Below, piece after piece: positions 20,769 through 32,859 of a stretch of 64,000 nucleotides of DNA (its first letter is position 1; every line of letters starts with the position of its first letter). The notes beneath the pieces were generated by a model that made no database searches, was not told the DNA's origin, and saw only the letters and a list, made by a program, of their open reading frames with translations. Source of the stretch: Linanthus parryae. Taxonomy: Eukaryota; Streptophyta; Magnoliopsida; Ericales; Polemoniaceae. Where the stretch lies: NCBI GenBank assembly GCA_023055425.1, contig JALGPY010000002.1:121532088-121596087 (forward strand), read 5' to 3'. A program made the translations under genes and the position numbers.

Positions 20769-23086
20769 TGATAATTAAATGAATTGATGAGAAATATGAA
20801 CTTGGGAAGTTTATTTTTTGAAGATGATGAAAGAGAGTGGTTTAATATGAAGGTAGTTTCAAAGCTCCAAGGCCTTGAAAATCAACTCAGACTATGAACT
20901 TGTTAATTGATATCTAACAAGTCTATGTTGCGGGCTTGGAAATGGATTAGATGTTGTTTAAATACGTCTTACAGATATTCTTAGGTTATCTTATTTTTTT
21001 TCTAACATTCTCAGATCTCTTAGTTTGAGTGCATCAAGAATCAGAGAATTGGAAGGCAGAAGCTTTGAATAATGTCTGAGAGCTCCAAGGCCTTGGAGAG
21101 TGCCCTTGAGCTTTGATAGTTTTTCTTCTGGCTAACTGATTCTTATTGCAGGGTGTTATGATTGTTTATATGATTGATTGTTGACTTGTTATGAGTCTTA
21201 ATCATGTCATTATCTTTATTTATCATAGATTACTGGTCAAATTTTAATTGTGCATATTGAAAATACGTTCAGTTTCTTGCTTAAACTGATCTGTCAAACA
21301 GTCAGTATTTCCAGTGCTATATCTTCTGGACTTTATTTGATCTTGTGATCAAGTTTATGCAGGGTTATTCGTCGTTCAAACCTAGGGATGGAAGTTTGGG
21401 TTAGAAATCCGGGTAAAGCCCCTAACCCGACCCGTTCGGGTATGTACCGGGTGTGTATATTACCAGGTACGGGTGGGTACGGGAGCGGGTTTACAAAAAA
21501 CCCTGTCGGGTATGGTGGCCCCGAGTACCCGTTACTTACCCGTTCACAGGGTATGCTTTGCTAGAAATCCCAAGCCTTTATAATCAATTCAAGCCCCTCT
21601 CTCTCTCTATCTCTTTCTCTCTCCCCTTCAACCACGTCTCTCTCCGTCTGTTCTTATCTCATCCACCTCACTTCATCTTTCTCTCTGTCTCTTCTCTTCT
21701 CTCCACCATTGATTGTGCCCTTCCTCTTCTCTCTTATCTCACCCACCTCCCTATCTTTCCTTCCACTCCATCGGTTACCATTCCATGATGCCGCTTGTCT
21801 TCGTCAAAATCAGATCGGTCCGACGAAATCAAACCCGACAATACTACAATCCGGCGATGAAGAGTTGTAAAATTGATGGACGAATTCAACCCCGACACGA
21901 CCTCCACTTCTTTATCTTCTCTCTCTAATTCTCTCCGATTGTTCTTATTTCGAAACCATTGATTCTCTGTTTTTTTTGGGCTTGTTCTACAGTAGGGTTA
22001 GTATTGAGGACAGATTACTGAAATTGGGCGGGTTCGGGTTCGGGTGGGGTTCCGCTGGAACACGATATGCATTTATTCAGGTATGGGACGGGTTTGGGGT
22101 GTGTGTTTCGGGCATAATTCGGGTTTCGGGTTTCCCGGGTTTGCATTCGGGGCAGGTTTGTAAAAACAGGCCCCAAACACGCCCGATTGCCATCCCTATT
22201 CAAACCTCTCAAAAAAACTTTAATATCTATCCAAATATAGCTGTTGAAAGAAGCATATCAGGGGTGAGGATTTGTTGGAAATCAGTTCCTAAAGTCCCTC
22301 AGTCAGTTGCAGAGTTTGTTATATATTGCACTCTGAATTTCAAAAGGAAGACACGCAAGAGAGGGCTTATCATTGTGAAAGAAGAGAGTTTTTCAATCGA
22401 GGAAGATCTTACATACAACTCTACATACAATCAAGTAATTCAATACTGCATGAGTGAAGATCAATCATACAGAAATCTGAAGAGCACTTTCAAGCTTTAT
22501 CGCTTATTATTTTATGTGTTCTTCAATTGTACTGAATCTGTATTATTCATTCTGAGTTCTTAAACCTCGCATACCTAGAAGTTTAGTTGTTCAAGTGAAC
22601 AACAAGATATTCTTATTGTTTCAACAGGTCGTAGCTGTTACTAGATAGGGTGTGAACCACAAGCTGTATAAGTGTAAGGTAGCTGACTTAGGCTTGAGAT
22701 CTGAGGCTAAATCTGGGTGATTAATATGAAGTATGTTCAAATCCTGGAGGGATCAGATCCCTCAGGAAGAGACTACGGTTAACTTTGACTGAACTCTGTA
22801 AAAATTCTTGTGTTCTTTAGCTTTACTTTACTGTTTTTTATTCCTGTTGCAAATCAGTTCAAAGCAGTGAGCTCCAAAGCTTTGGAGAATTTCCTATCTC
22901 AAAGCTTTGAAGCTTCTGACAGTTACAGTTTCATCTCAAGCTTTACAAACTGATTCTAAAGCTTTGATATTTCTTTTGCTAAAGTTTCAAAAGGCTAGAT
23001 TTTAGCAAAAGTTTCCATACTCTATTCAACCCCACCCACTTCTAGAGTACTAGGTCCTGTTTTATACTTGCATTACAAACTTTTAA
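20769..23086 (+). repeat. 5' LTR of SIRE-type element (with hAT insertion)
   Basis: Starts TGATAATTAAATG and ends just before the primer site. Without the hAT element and one target duplication it is about 1494 bp, against 1501 bp for the 3' LTR. Several GCTCCAAGGCCTTG / CAAAGCTTTG-type motifs recur along it. Confidence 0.85.
21383..22198. mobile_element. Non-autonomous hAT element, 816 bp
   Basis: Ends TAGGGATGG ... CCATCCCTA, flanked by perfect 8-bp duplications TTCAAACC (21375-21382 and 22199-22206). The 3' LTR of the host element has the empty site (GTTCAAACCTCTC near 31695-31707). GGGT/CGGG-rich subterminal repeats lie at both ends and a CT-rich middle (21600-21780). No transposase is encoded. 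The 8-bp duplication and the TIR put it in the hAT superfamily. Confidence 0.93.
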
Positions 23087-23087
23087 T

Positions 23088-23105
23088 TGGTATCAGAGCC
23101 TGGTT
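23088..23105 (+). promoter_or_regulatory. Primer-binding site, initiator tRNA-Met
   Basis: TGGTATCAGAGCCTGGTT, the standard plant copia site complementary to the 3' end of initiator tRNA-Met, one base after the 5' LTR. Confidence 0.93.
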
Positions 23106-23136
23106 CACTACTTAAAGATCTAACAATCTTGTGACA

Positions 23137-24899
23137 ATGAGTAATGTAGGTGATGGAGGATTCTCACTAGGAAGAGCAGCCAACAGACCTTCATTGTTCC
23201 GTGGTTTTAATTTTCTGCATTGGAAGGCAATAATGAAAATTTTCATCATAGACCAGGACATGGAGCTGTTTTCAATTATTGTTAATGGTCCTCATGTATA
23301 CTATACTACCTCTGATGGAGTCAGGACTGTCAAACCAGAAGAAAATCTCTCAGTTTTTGAACTGGAAAAGGTATCAAAGGATTACAAAGCTTTGAACTTA
23401 TTATATTGTGCTCTTAGTGCAGATGAGTTCAACATAATGTCAAACTGCAAGAGTGCCAAAGAGATATGGGATAAATTCATTGTCACCTATGAAGGAACAA
23501 GCCAAGTTAAGGAGACAAAAATCAATATCCTTCTGAGGCAGTATGAATTATTCCAAATGAATTCTGATGAATCCATAAAGGACATGTTCAAGAAGTTTAC
23601 TGATATTGTGAACAACTTGAAATCTTTGGGAAAGGCTTTCTCAAATGAAGAAGAAGTTAGAAAGATCCCCAGGAGTTTTCCAAAATCCAAGTGGGAACCA
23701 AGACAACTGCAAATGAGGAAGAACGGGATTTGAGTATTTTAGAGCTAGAGGATCTGCAAGGCAAGCTGCTCACTCATGAGATTTCAATGAAAGAAGTAGA
23801 TGGTGACATGAGTGACAACATCAAGAACCTTTCACTCAAGGCTAAAATCAGTGAAAAATCTCAAAGCCTTGAACAGGATGATGATGATGATGATGAAGAT
23901 GCCTTAGCCTTGATCTCCAAAGCCTTGGCCAGAATTCTGAAGAAGAAAAAGATCTTTGGAAACAAGGACTATTACAAAGAAAAACCCAGATCCTCAAGTA
24001 GCAAGGATCGGAGGTAAATCTTCTTCACATTCATATAAACCTAAAGTAATGAATTGCTTTGAATGTGGAGATGTAGATGATTTAGTAAGACATTGTCCAC
24101 AAACGAAGAAAAGCAGGCAATTTCATAAAAACGAAAATGACACAGAAGGAAGAAAGCAATGTTTGCATCATGGGGTGATTCTGATTCATAAACAGACTCA
24201 GATTCTGATGAGGAGCAGGCCAATCTTTGCTTGATGGCTGAGCATGAAGAAGAAAAAGGCTCAGGCAAAAACATTGAAGATATGGTAAAGAATCTTCTAT
24301 CCAGTCCTTCAAATGTTTTGCTTGAAATCCTCAAAAGTATGTTTTTAAATGAAGAGAGTTATAGGAATGAGATTGATTCTTTGAAAATAAAGGTTCATGA
24401 GCAGGCCAAGTAGAATTTAGATTTGGTCTTCCAAAACAAGTGTCTTGAAGCTACTAAGTTGAAAATTGATAGTGACTTCAAAGCCTTGGACTGTAGATTC
24501 AAAGCTTTGAAGGAACAAGTCAAATAAGTTGTTGATCAAAACTCTCTTTTAATTGATAAGTATGTTAATCTAAAGAATCATTCAGATGATTTAGAGCAAC
24601 AGAAAATTTCATTGACTGAGAAGCTTCAAGAATCTAAGAAAATTTTATCAACCTTTGCGGGCTCAGAACACAAACTCAATCTCATGCTTGGAGTAAGTAT
24701 GCATTATGTTTGCAAAAGTGGAATTGGTTATAATCCAAATTTTCTAAAATGGAACCAAACCACATTTGTAAAATCAGGAAGCCGACATTCTCCAAAATTT
24801 CATTATTGTGGAAAAATTAGACATATTAAGTTGACTTGCCCCTTTAGAAGGACGAAATCTCACATATTGAGGAATACCTATCCTTATCAACTTAAGTGA
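23137..24899 (+). pseudogene. Gag of SIRE-type copia element, decayed
   Basis: Starts ATGAGTAATGTAGG. The copia gag (UBN2) domain is clear: RPSLFRGFNFLHWKAIM, LYCALSADEFNIMSNC, AKEIWDKF, QVKETKINILL, DMFKKFTDIVNNL. The frame shifts near 23690, where LSILELEDLQGKLLTHEI carries on. A zinc knuckle (CFECGDVDDLVRHC) has Asp in place of the expected His. An acidic and coiled-coil stretch follows, with stops near 24410 and 24524, then a second knuckle whose first Cys is His (HYCGKIRHIKLTC). A long gag with coiled coil is usual in the SIRE lineage. Confidence 0.88.
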
Positions 24900-25028
24900 C
24901 AAGTGAAACAGATTTAGGTTTCAAAAGGAATTAGACCACCCAAAATGGTTGATTTTGAGTATGAATCCAGATTCTACACTTGGTCTGATAGCCTGTTAAG
25001 GCATTGATTGAATTTTGTATGCTGTCAC

Positions 25029-26360
25029 CAAAGCTTTTAAGGATCAGAAATGGTTTTTGGATAGTGGTTGCTCCAAGCATATGAGTGGAAAGAAGTCTCT
25101 GTATACAGAACTCAAATAATATTCAGGATGAACAATCACACTTGGTGACAGAGCTAAATGCAATATACTTGGTATTGGAAGTACTAGTAATTATTCTGCA
25201 AGTTCAATTTCTGATGTTTACTTAGTGGAAGGTTTAAAGTATAGTCAGCTTAGTATATCTCAATTATGTGATAGAGGTAATAGAGTGGTTTTTGACAAGG
25301 AGAAATGTGTAGTGCAAGATGAGAAATATGGCAATTGCATACTCACTGCTCCTAGGTCACACAATGTTTATGCTTTCAGTACTAACAAAGTTGCAGGTGA
25401 AAGTCTGAAGTGTCTCAAAGCTTTAAAGGAAGACTCAAAGATTTGGCATAGAAATCTTGGGCATATTAGCATGCATACAATGAACAAGCTCATCTCGAAA
25501 GACTTGGTAAGAGGTTTACCAACCCTGAAATTAAAAGATAATGAGATTTGCAAGGCATGTAACCATGGTAAACAGAAACAGAATTCACTCAAGCCAGAGA
25601 ACTTTGTAAGTACCACTAGACCCTTAGAATTAATGCATATGGACCTGTGTGGTACTAGAGGGTTCAGACACCCAAAGGTGAGAGATATATGCTTGTTGTG
25701 GTAGATGATTATTCTAGATTTACATGGGCTATATTCATTAGAGATAAATCTGAAGCATTTTCTGAATTTCAAAGCTTTGTAAAGAGCTTCAAACTTTGAA
25801 ACACATACCTGTGCAAAGCATGGCATCTCACACAACTTTTTTGCACCTAGAAATCCTCAGCAGAATGAAGTAGTTGAGAGGAAAAATAGGACACTTGAAG
25901 ATATGTCTATAACCATGCTACTTGAAAGTAACTTGCCAAGGTATTTGTGGGCAGAAGCTGTAAACACTGCCAACTATGTGCTGAAGAGATGTTTGGTTAT
26001 GCCTATTTTGAAGAAACTTCTTACGAACTGTTTAAAGGCAAAAAGCCAAGTGTTTCTTATTTTAAGCTTGTTGGCTGTACTTGTTATGTTCATAATAATG
26101 GCAAGGATAATCTTGGAAAATTTGATTCTAGAAGTGTTGAAGGTGTATTTCTTGGTTATTCTCAAACTAGAAAAGCATATAGAGTTTTCAATAAGAAAAC
26201 TAAGATTGTTGAAGAGAGCATTCATGTGATCTTTGATGAGAGTGCTGATGATTCCTTGAGTGAAAGTTTTGCAGATCTCAATTTGAAAAAATTTGGGAGT
26301 TATGATGATTGTGAGAAGGAAAAAGGAAGCAAAACTAATATGCATGAACATTCAGAATAG
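25029..26360 (+). pseudogene. Protease and integrase of SIRE-type copia element, decayed
   Basis: Protease motif WFLDSGCSKHMSG lies at about 25053-25091. The zinc-binding pre-integrase domain is seen in WHRNLGHISMHTMNKL ... CKACNHGKQ, then MHMDLCG with the first catalytic Asp. A frameshift near 25678 precedes VVVDDYSRFTWAIF. Sequence around the second catalytic Asp is shortened near 25790-25850. The part with the catalytic Glu (NPQQNEVVERKNRTLE) and the copia-specific FKLVGCTCYVHN / VEGVFLGYSQTRKAYRVFN segment follow. Stops and frameshifts exclude function. Confidence 0.88.
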
Positions 26361-26675
26361 TCTCAAAGCTTTGAACATCCTGCTGAGCCAAAATCTCAAA
26401 TCCTTGAGATTGGGATTGACAGAACTCAAAGTGCTCCGGCTACTGCATTAAGTTCTCAAATGTTTGAAAAGATTATTAAAGAGCGTGAACCATGGAAACC
26501 AAGGAAGAAGTTCAATTACTTAACAGCTCATCCAACTGACAATATCATCTCTGTTCCAACAACTGGTACACAGACTGGAGGACAGTTAAGAAACATGTGT
26601 GCATTCAGTGCTTTGTATCCATCATTGAACCTAAGAATTCAAAAGAGGCACAAGAAGATGCAGATTCGATCATTG

Positions 26676-28158
26676 AATGCAGAATGAGCTGAATGAGTCT
26701 GAAAGAAACAAGACTTGGAACCTCGTTTCTAGTCCAAAGACACAATCAGTGATTGGAACTAGATGGGTGTTCAGAAACAAACTTGATTAGAATGGTAAAG
26801 TAGTAAGAAACAAAGCCAGACTTGTGGCACATGGGTATAATCAAGAAGAAGGTATTGAATATGCGGAGACATTTGCTCCTGTTGCAAGCTTAGAAGCTAT
26901 CAGAATACTTCTTGCATTTGCATCCCATAAACACATAAAGCTTTTTCAAATGGATGTTTAATGTCATTTTCTAAATGGCTAATACAAGAAGAATTATATG
27001 TTGCTCAACCTCCTGGTTTTGAAGATGACAGTTTCCCTGATTATGTTTACAAATTATACAAATCTCTCTATGGCCTTAAGCAAGCTCCAAGGGCTTGGGA
27101 TGACAGACTTTCAAAATTTTTACTTGATAATAACTTCAAAAGAGGCCTAGTAGACAAAACTCTTTTCATTAAGACTAATGAGAAAGATATCTTAGTAGTA
27201 CATATCTATGTTGATGATATATTTTTGGTGCTACTAATGATGCTCTATCAAAAGAGTTTTCAAGTCTAATGTGCAGAGAATTTGAAATGAGCCTGATGGG
27301 AGAGCTTAATTTCTTTCTTGGACTTCATGTGCATCAAATGAAGAAAGTAATTTTTTTGCATCAAGGGAAATATACCAAGGACTTGCTAAACAAGTATAAC
27401 ATGTCTCAGTCCAAGGTAGTTGAGACTCTCACGAGTTCATAATTATCCTTAGACAATGATACAAATGGTAAGAGTGTGAATCAAAAGGATTATAGAGGTA
27501 TGGTTGGTTCTTTGTTATATTTAACTGCTAGCAGACCAAATATTATGTTTAGTTTATGTATGTGTGCAAGCTTTCAAGCAGATCCTAAGGAAAGTCACTT
27601 AATTGCTGTTAAGATGATCTTTAGATATTTGAATGGAACCATAGACTTGGGGCTTTGGTATCCAAGGAGGACTAATTTCTTGTTGAGTGGCTATTCAGAT
27701 GCATATTTTGCAGGCTACAAGGTTGATAGGAAAATTACTTCTGGATGCTGCCAGTTTCTTGGATCATCATTGATTAGTTGGTATAAAAGAAACAGAATTC
27801 AGTAGCCTTGTCAATTGCAGAAGCTGAATACATTGCAACTAGTGCTTGTTATTCACAAGTACAATGGATTGCTCAACAATTAAGATATCTTGGATATGAA
27901 TTCAGAAATGTGCCTATCAACTGTGACAATACAAGTGTCATTTCAATGTCATAGAATCATGTTCAACATTCCAGAACCAAGCATATTGATGTAAGACACC
28001 AATTCATAAGAGATCATGATGAGAAAGGTGATGTGTCTTTATCTTTTGTATCTATTGCTAAGAAAATTTATGATATTTTCACTAAACATTTTCTAAATGA
28101 GAGGTTTGCATATCTAAGGCTTGAATTGGGCATGCTAAACAAGGATGCATTGGTTTAG
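26676..28158 (+). pseudogene. Reverse transcriptase and RNase H of SIRE-type copia element, decayed
   Basis: RT reads from NKTWNLVSSP and VIGTRWVFRNKLD through ARLVAHGYNQEEGIEYAETF, LFQMDV (then TAA), ELYVAQPPGFED, SLYGLKQAPRAW, and the active site HIYVDDIFLV at about 27200-27230. The frame shifts after YVDD. RNase H follows: GSLLYLTASRPNIMFS, GYSDAYFAGYKVDRK, SIAEAEYIATSAC, and the end KHIDVRHQFIRDH. The last codons end in DALV plus stop near 28157. Confidence 0.9.
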
Positions 28159-28615
28159 GGGTAGTATTGAATCATATATGTGCTTATATTGTTGAATTTC
28201 AAAGCCTTGAGATCATAATTTCTTAGCCTTTAAAGTATGCTTCAAAGCTTTGAAGTTTCTGTGAAACTTTTTTGTTCCCCAAGGCTTGAAAGCTTGCACA
28301 CATACAGACACTAAACATAATATTTAGATAACCGAATATCTAAATTGGATAACCGAATAACCGAATATCTAAGTTGTGCCTATCAACTGTTCTTCAAGGC
28401 TTTGGAGAATAGTTACCAGTATTTTTTCAATAAATTGGATAACCAAATATTTAGCATTATCTTAATAGATAATTGTAGAATATTTGATTTACTCAGAAAT
28501 TTACTCAAAATATCTAAAATATCATTGAGATGTGATTTTTTGCATGCAAATCAAAAGATTCCTTTTCAAACACCATTTCTTTCCAGCTTATAAGCTGAAC
28601 TTCATGGCTTATTCG

Positions 28616-28677
<62 letters not shown>

Positions 28678-28708
28678 TCTCTATCTTCTCTCAAAACTGT
28701 AAAACCAA
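28159..28708 (+). other. Spacer with (CT)n microsatellite
   Basis: Non-coding part between pol and the third ORF of the copia element. Repeated AACCGAATATCTAA-type units near 28329-28375, and a pure CT run of about 50 bases at 28620-28672, shortly before the third ORF. A pyrimidine tract here might act as a splice-acceptor region for a subgenomic mRNA, but nothing proves it. Confidence 0.5.
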
Positions 28709-30688
28709 ATGGAGGAAAATCCACCAGACTTTAACAAAATGTTCAATCTTCACCAGTGAGGAAGAAGAAGAGAGCCAACAGAAATGTGGAAGTAACTATC
28801 ACTGATTCAGATGCAAAGCAGACGCAAAGCATGCAACAGACTTCTCCTCCATCCAAGAAGATGAGAAAGGAGAAGGATGTGGAGGAGATAGGATAAAATC
28901 AGGGGTATTACAGGAAGAACAGGATGAAGACATGGAGGATCAAGAATTGGGAGAAGGAGTGCCAGAACAAGATCAACAGAGAAGGATCAGGGTGATCACT
29001 CTGAGCCATAGAAGAAGAAAGGGGGAGAAAAGAGGAAGAAAGCTGAAGAAGACAAGAACAAAGATCAGATTCCTGAGAAGCAAAAACCTGAGAAAAAGAA
29101 GGATTAGCCTTCTGAGAAGAAAACAAGATTCAAGCACAGTGCTGCTAAAATCTAGAAAAAGGGAAATTTTGGTAAGAGTTTTCTTCCTGAGAATTGGCTT
29201 ATTAGTTCAGATGTTAAAGGGGTTTGGATGGATGGGTATTCTTCTTCTAAAGTTGCCTATTGTATTCTTATTTCTGATGAACTGCTAGATTAACTGGATA
29301 TAGTTTGCATTAGAAAATTGAGAGATTCATCTATCAGGAAGATGTTAAACCCAAGTTTTAAGGCTTATCCTAGGTTAACTAGGCTCTTTTACTTAAATTT
29401 GGTGCAAGAAGAAGAACAGAGTTATGTTCTAACCTCTAGGGTTGCTGGTATTGATATGAGACTAGATCATAAAGTCTTTTCCAATTTCTTAAAAATACTT
29501 TGGAAGTACAGAATAGATAAACATCCTGATAGAAAGGAGTGTTGGAAAAAGCTAAGGATATGTTTTTCTTAGAGGGTACACAAACAGGACCTAAGCAACT
29601 GACACATTCTGTGTTGAATTGTGAAGCCAATGGTGAGATGTGTTGTCCCATGAGAGAATTCAAGGGAATTGGTAACTGATAGGGTGCTGATTCTTATGTT
29701 TTTGATCTGTCAAGACTTTTACATAGATCTTCCTAGTGTTGTTATGGAGCATAAGTTTTATTGTGGGACTAGGACAAGGAATCACCCTCTTCCTTATTCC
29801 AACTGTTTACCTTTGTTCATTGAGTATTTTGGGATATCAGTGAAGGATGAGGAAAAGATTACTGGTGGTTTTGGATTGGTGGATGAAGCTGATCTCCAAA
29901 GGATTGGAGTTGTGCAGAGTGGGAAAGGACAATGGAAGTTCTACTCTGAACGGTCTGCTGCTGAGATGAAGGAAAAAGAGTTTATCAAACCTAAATATGA
30001 AACAACACCACAGGCTTCAACAAATTTGGATTTCTCCCTGATCATTGACAGAATTGAGGTTTTGGAAGATGGTATTGAAGATTTGAGGCAAGGTCTATTT
30101 GATCTATCTAATGATGTTGGAAAGTTCAAGGGCTTGGTGGAAAAGAAACTGGATGTGATCATTAAGGGTTTGGATTTGGAAAAGATACCATCTGCTAATA
30201 GTATAGAAGATAACATTGATTCTGATGAAGTGATTGGAGATGTTCTGAAGAAACAGAAGAAGAAGAAGAAGAAGAAGAAGAAGAAGAAGAAGAAGAAGAA
30301 GAAGAAGAAATTGAAGAAGAAGAAGAAGAAGAAGAAGAAGAAGAAGAAAGTTCCAGTTGTTCTATATTCAAAGGATTTGTTTGATCAAACTGATGAGGAA
30401 GTTGATTTTGAAGAAGTGGCTGAACAAGTTGCTAAAGAGGTTACTGAAGAAAAGGTTGAAGAAACTACTACAAAAGTTGATGAGGTTATTGCTGAGGTTA
30501 TTGCAGAGGTTATTGTTGATATTGCGGCAGAGAATGATGAAGATCAGACTGGAGATTAAGGAGAATAAGATGAAGAAGAAGCAGCTGATGAGGAACAAAA
30601 GGAAGCTGAAGCTGATAAAGAGAATGGCAAGGGACAAAGCAAGATCAAAGAAGGAAAGAAGACTTCTAAGAAGGATACTGCTGAGTGA
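28709..30688 (+). pseudogene. Third ORF (env-like position) of SIRE-type element, decayed
   Basis: Begins MEENPPDFNKMFNLHQ and a stop; further parts lie in several frames. Recognisable blocks are NPSFKAYPRLTRLFYLNL, IDLPSVVMEHKF, and a C-terminal part with heptad-like VLEDGIEDLRQGLFDLSNDV, a Lys run from a GAA microsatellite and an acidic tail rich in Val-Glu. Elements of this lineage often carry an extra ORF here, sometimes called env-like; I see no convincing signal peptide or fusion segment, and the character is of a plant transposon-type domain plus coiled coil. Function unknown; this copy is dead. Confidence 0.6.
30254..30351. repeat. (GAA)n microsatellite in third ORF
   Basis: About 98 bases of GAA/AAG repeat interrupted once (AAATTG near 30307). 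It encodes a Lys run in the third ORF, so its growth does not break the frame. Confidence 0.9.
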
Positions 30689-31089
30689 AACCCCAAAGCC
30701 TTGAACCCTTTTGTCTCTTCTTTCTATCTTTTTCTTTCTTTTTCTTTATTCAAAGCCTTGAAGTTCTTATATATTTTTTTCAAGTTTTTATTTAAAAAAC
30801 TCTGAGTATGATCCTACATTCCTAAAATCTTTTGATGAAATTCAAAAAGGACAAGAGATGTGTGCTCTATGTGTAATGATTTTTGGATTATGGATGTTGT
30901 AGGTTTTTCATTATTTATGTTATCTGTGTTAGTTTATTTAGTTTATTGTTTTTGGATCATATTTGTTTTTTTCAGACTATGTGTTAGTTGTTTCTATACT
31001 TGTTACACTTGTTGGTTAATCATGATTATTGAGTTGCAGGTTGCTGGGCATATAAGAATATTTGTTTTGTCTTTCATCAAGGGGGAGAT
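30689..31089 (+). other. Spacer and polypurine tract of SIRE-type element
   Basis: T-rich non-coding sequence. CAAGGGGGAGAT at about 31078-31089 directly before the LTR start is the polypurine tract. Confidence 0.7.
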
Positions 31090-32590
31090 TGATAATTCAA
31101 TGTATCTGAATTGATAAGAAGTATGAAATTGGAAATTTATATGTTGAATATGATGAAAGACTGTGTTTTAATATGAAGGCAGTTTTGAAGCTCCAAGGCC
31201 TTGAAACTCATCTCAGACTATGAACTTATTAATTGATATCTGACAATGTCTGTGTTACAGGCTTGGCATTGGATTAGATGTTGTTTGAATATTTAATATT
31301 CTTAGGATATTATTGTGTTTCTCATATTTTCAGATCTCTTAGTTTGATTGCATCAAGAATCAGAGAATTAGAAGGCATAAGCTTTGAAGAATGTCTCAGA
31401 GCTCCAAGGCCTTGGAAAGTGCCCTTGAGCTTTGGCAGTTTTTCTTCTGGCTAACTGATTCTTATTGAAGGGTGTTACGATTTTTTATATGATTGATTAT
31501 TTACTTTTTATGAGTCTCAATCATGTCATTATCTTTATTTATCATAGATTACTAATCTGGATTTAAATTGTGCATATTAAAAATACATTCAGTTTATTGC
31601 TTAAACTAATATGTCAAACAGTTAGTATTTCTAAGCTATATCTTCTGGATTTTGTTTAATCTTGTGATCAAGTTTGTGCAGGGTTGTTCTTCGTTCAAAC
31701 CTCTCAAAAAAACTCTAATAGCTATCCAAACATAGTTGTTGAAAGAAGCATATCAGGAGTGAGGATTTGTAGGAAATCAGTTCCTAAAATCTCTCAGTCA
31801 GCTGCAGAGTTTGTTATTTATTGCAGTTTGAATTTCGAAAGGAAGACACACACGAGAGGGATTATCATTGTGAAAGAAGAGGGTTTTTCAATTGAGGAAG
31901 ATCATACATACAACTCTACATATAATCAAGGAATTCAATGCTGCAGGAGTGAAGATCAATCATGCAGAAATATGAAGAACATTTCCAAGCTTTATTGCTT
32001 ATTCTTTTCTGTGTTCTTCAATTGTATTTAATCTGTATTATTCATTTTGAGTTCTTAAACTTCACAAACTTATAAGTTTAGTTGTTTAAGTGGACAACAA
32101 GAGGTTCTTATTGTTCCAACAGGTTGCAGTTGTTACTAGATAGGTTGTGAACCAAAAGTTTTATAAGTGTGAGGTAACTCACTTAGGCTTGAGATCTAGG
32201 GATAAATATTGGTGGTTAATAAGAAGTGCGTTCAAACCCTGGAGGGATCAGATCCCTCTGGAAGAGACTAGGTCCAATTGTGACTGAACTCCGTAATAAT
32301 GCATGTGTTCTTTAGCTTTACTTAACTGCTTTTTATTCCCGTTGCAAATCAGTTCAAAGAATTGAGCTCTAAAGCTTTGGAGAATTTCCTATCTCAAAGC
32401 TTTGAAGCTTCTGACAATTACAGTTTCATCTCAAGCTTTACTAACTGATTCCAAACATTTCAGATTTCTTTCATACATTAGCTTAAAGTTTCGAAAGGCT
32501 AGTTTTTAGCAAAAGTTTCCATACTCTATTCAACCCCCTCCCCCTTTTAGAGTATTAGATCATGTTTCATACTTGCATTACAAATTTTCA
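31090..32590 (+). repeat. 3' LTR of SIRE-type element, 1501 bp
   Basis: Starts TGATAATTCAATG and ends TTACAAATTTTCA; colinear with the 5' LTR apart from the hAT insertion. Differences from the 5' LTR are frequent (roughly one base in ten by eye), so the insertion is old. Confidence 0.88.
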
Positions 32591-32840
32591 TCAGTCTATG
32601 CATGTTTATGATGTATATAGTCTTATCAGTTTTTCTTAGCTATTTTGAATGTTCTCTCTGTAGTTTTGTGTTAGCATGCTCTTTTTAGAGGTTGTTTTGG
32701 TTAGCCTGCTAGGTTTAGAGGCTTGTTTTGGGTAGTCTCCTCTCTTTTGTAAAGTCTTGGCTTTTGTGAAGCATGTTTAGCTCTTGTATAATTTAACAAT
32801 TTCTAGTAATAATATGAGGTTCTACTTGGTTTGCAGAAAA
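32591..32840 (+). mobile_element. 3' end of the LINE interrupted by the SIRE element
   Basis: Sequence after the SIRE element looks like a plant LINE 3' untranslated region (TTTTGTAAAGTCTTGG, ...GTATAATTT...AATAATATGAGGTTC) ending near a short A-rich run (GCAGAAAAAAACAACAA). It fits the LINE whose coding part stops just left of the copia element. Assignment rests on position and style, with no coding match. Confidence 0.5.
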
Positions 32841-32859
32841 AAACAACAATAGGAAATAT

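Larger units (their letters stand above)
20769..32590 (+). mobile_element. Old SIRE/Maximus-type Ty1/copia retrotransposon, 11.8 kb
   Basis: Order: 5' LTR (20769-23086, with an 816-bp hAT insertion), initiator-Met primer site, gag, protease, integrase, RT, RNase H, a third ORF region, polypurine tract, 3' LTR (31090-32590). Copia order (integrase before RT), long LTRs of about 1.5 kb, a large gag with coiled coil, and an extra ORF after pol fit the SIRE/Maximus lineage. The flanks TTAGT (20764-20768) and TCAGT (32591-32595) match at four of five positions as a worn target duplication. The LTRs differ much more than those of the inner Tat element, and every ORF is broken. Confidence 0.9.

Noticed and set aside
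21976..22563. 195-codon ORF across the hAT end and SIRE LTR
   Set aside because: It spans the border of two mobile elements; an accidental open frame.
30357..30704. 115-codon basic ORF (and its minus-strand mirror)
   Set aside because: Out-of-frame reading of the SIRE third ORF and its GAA repeat.
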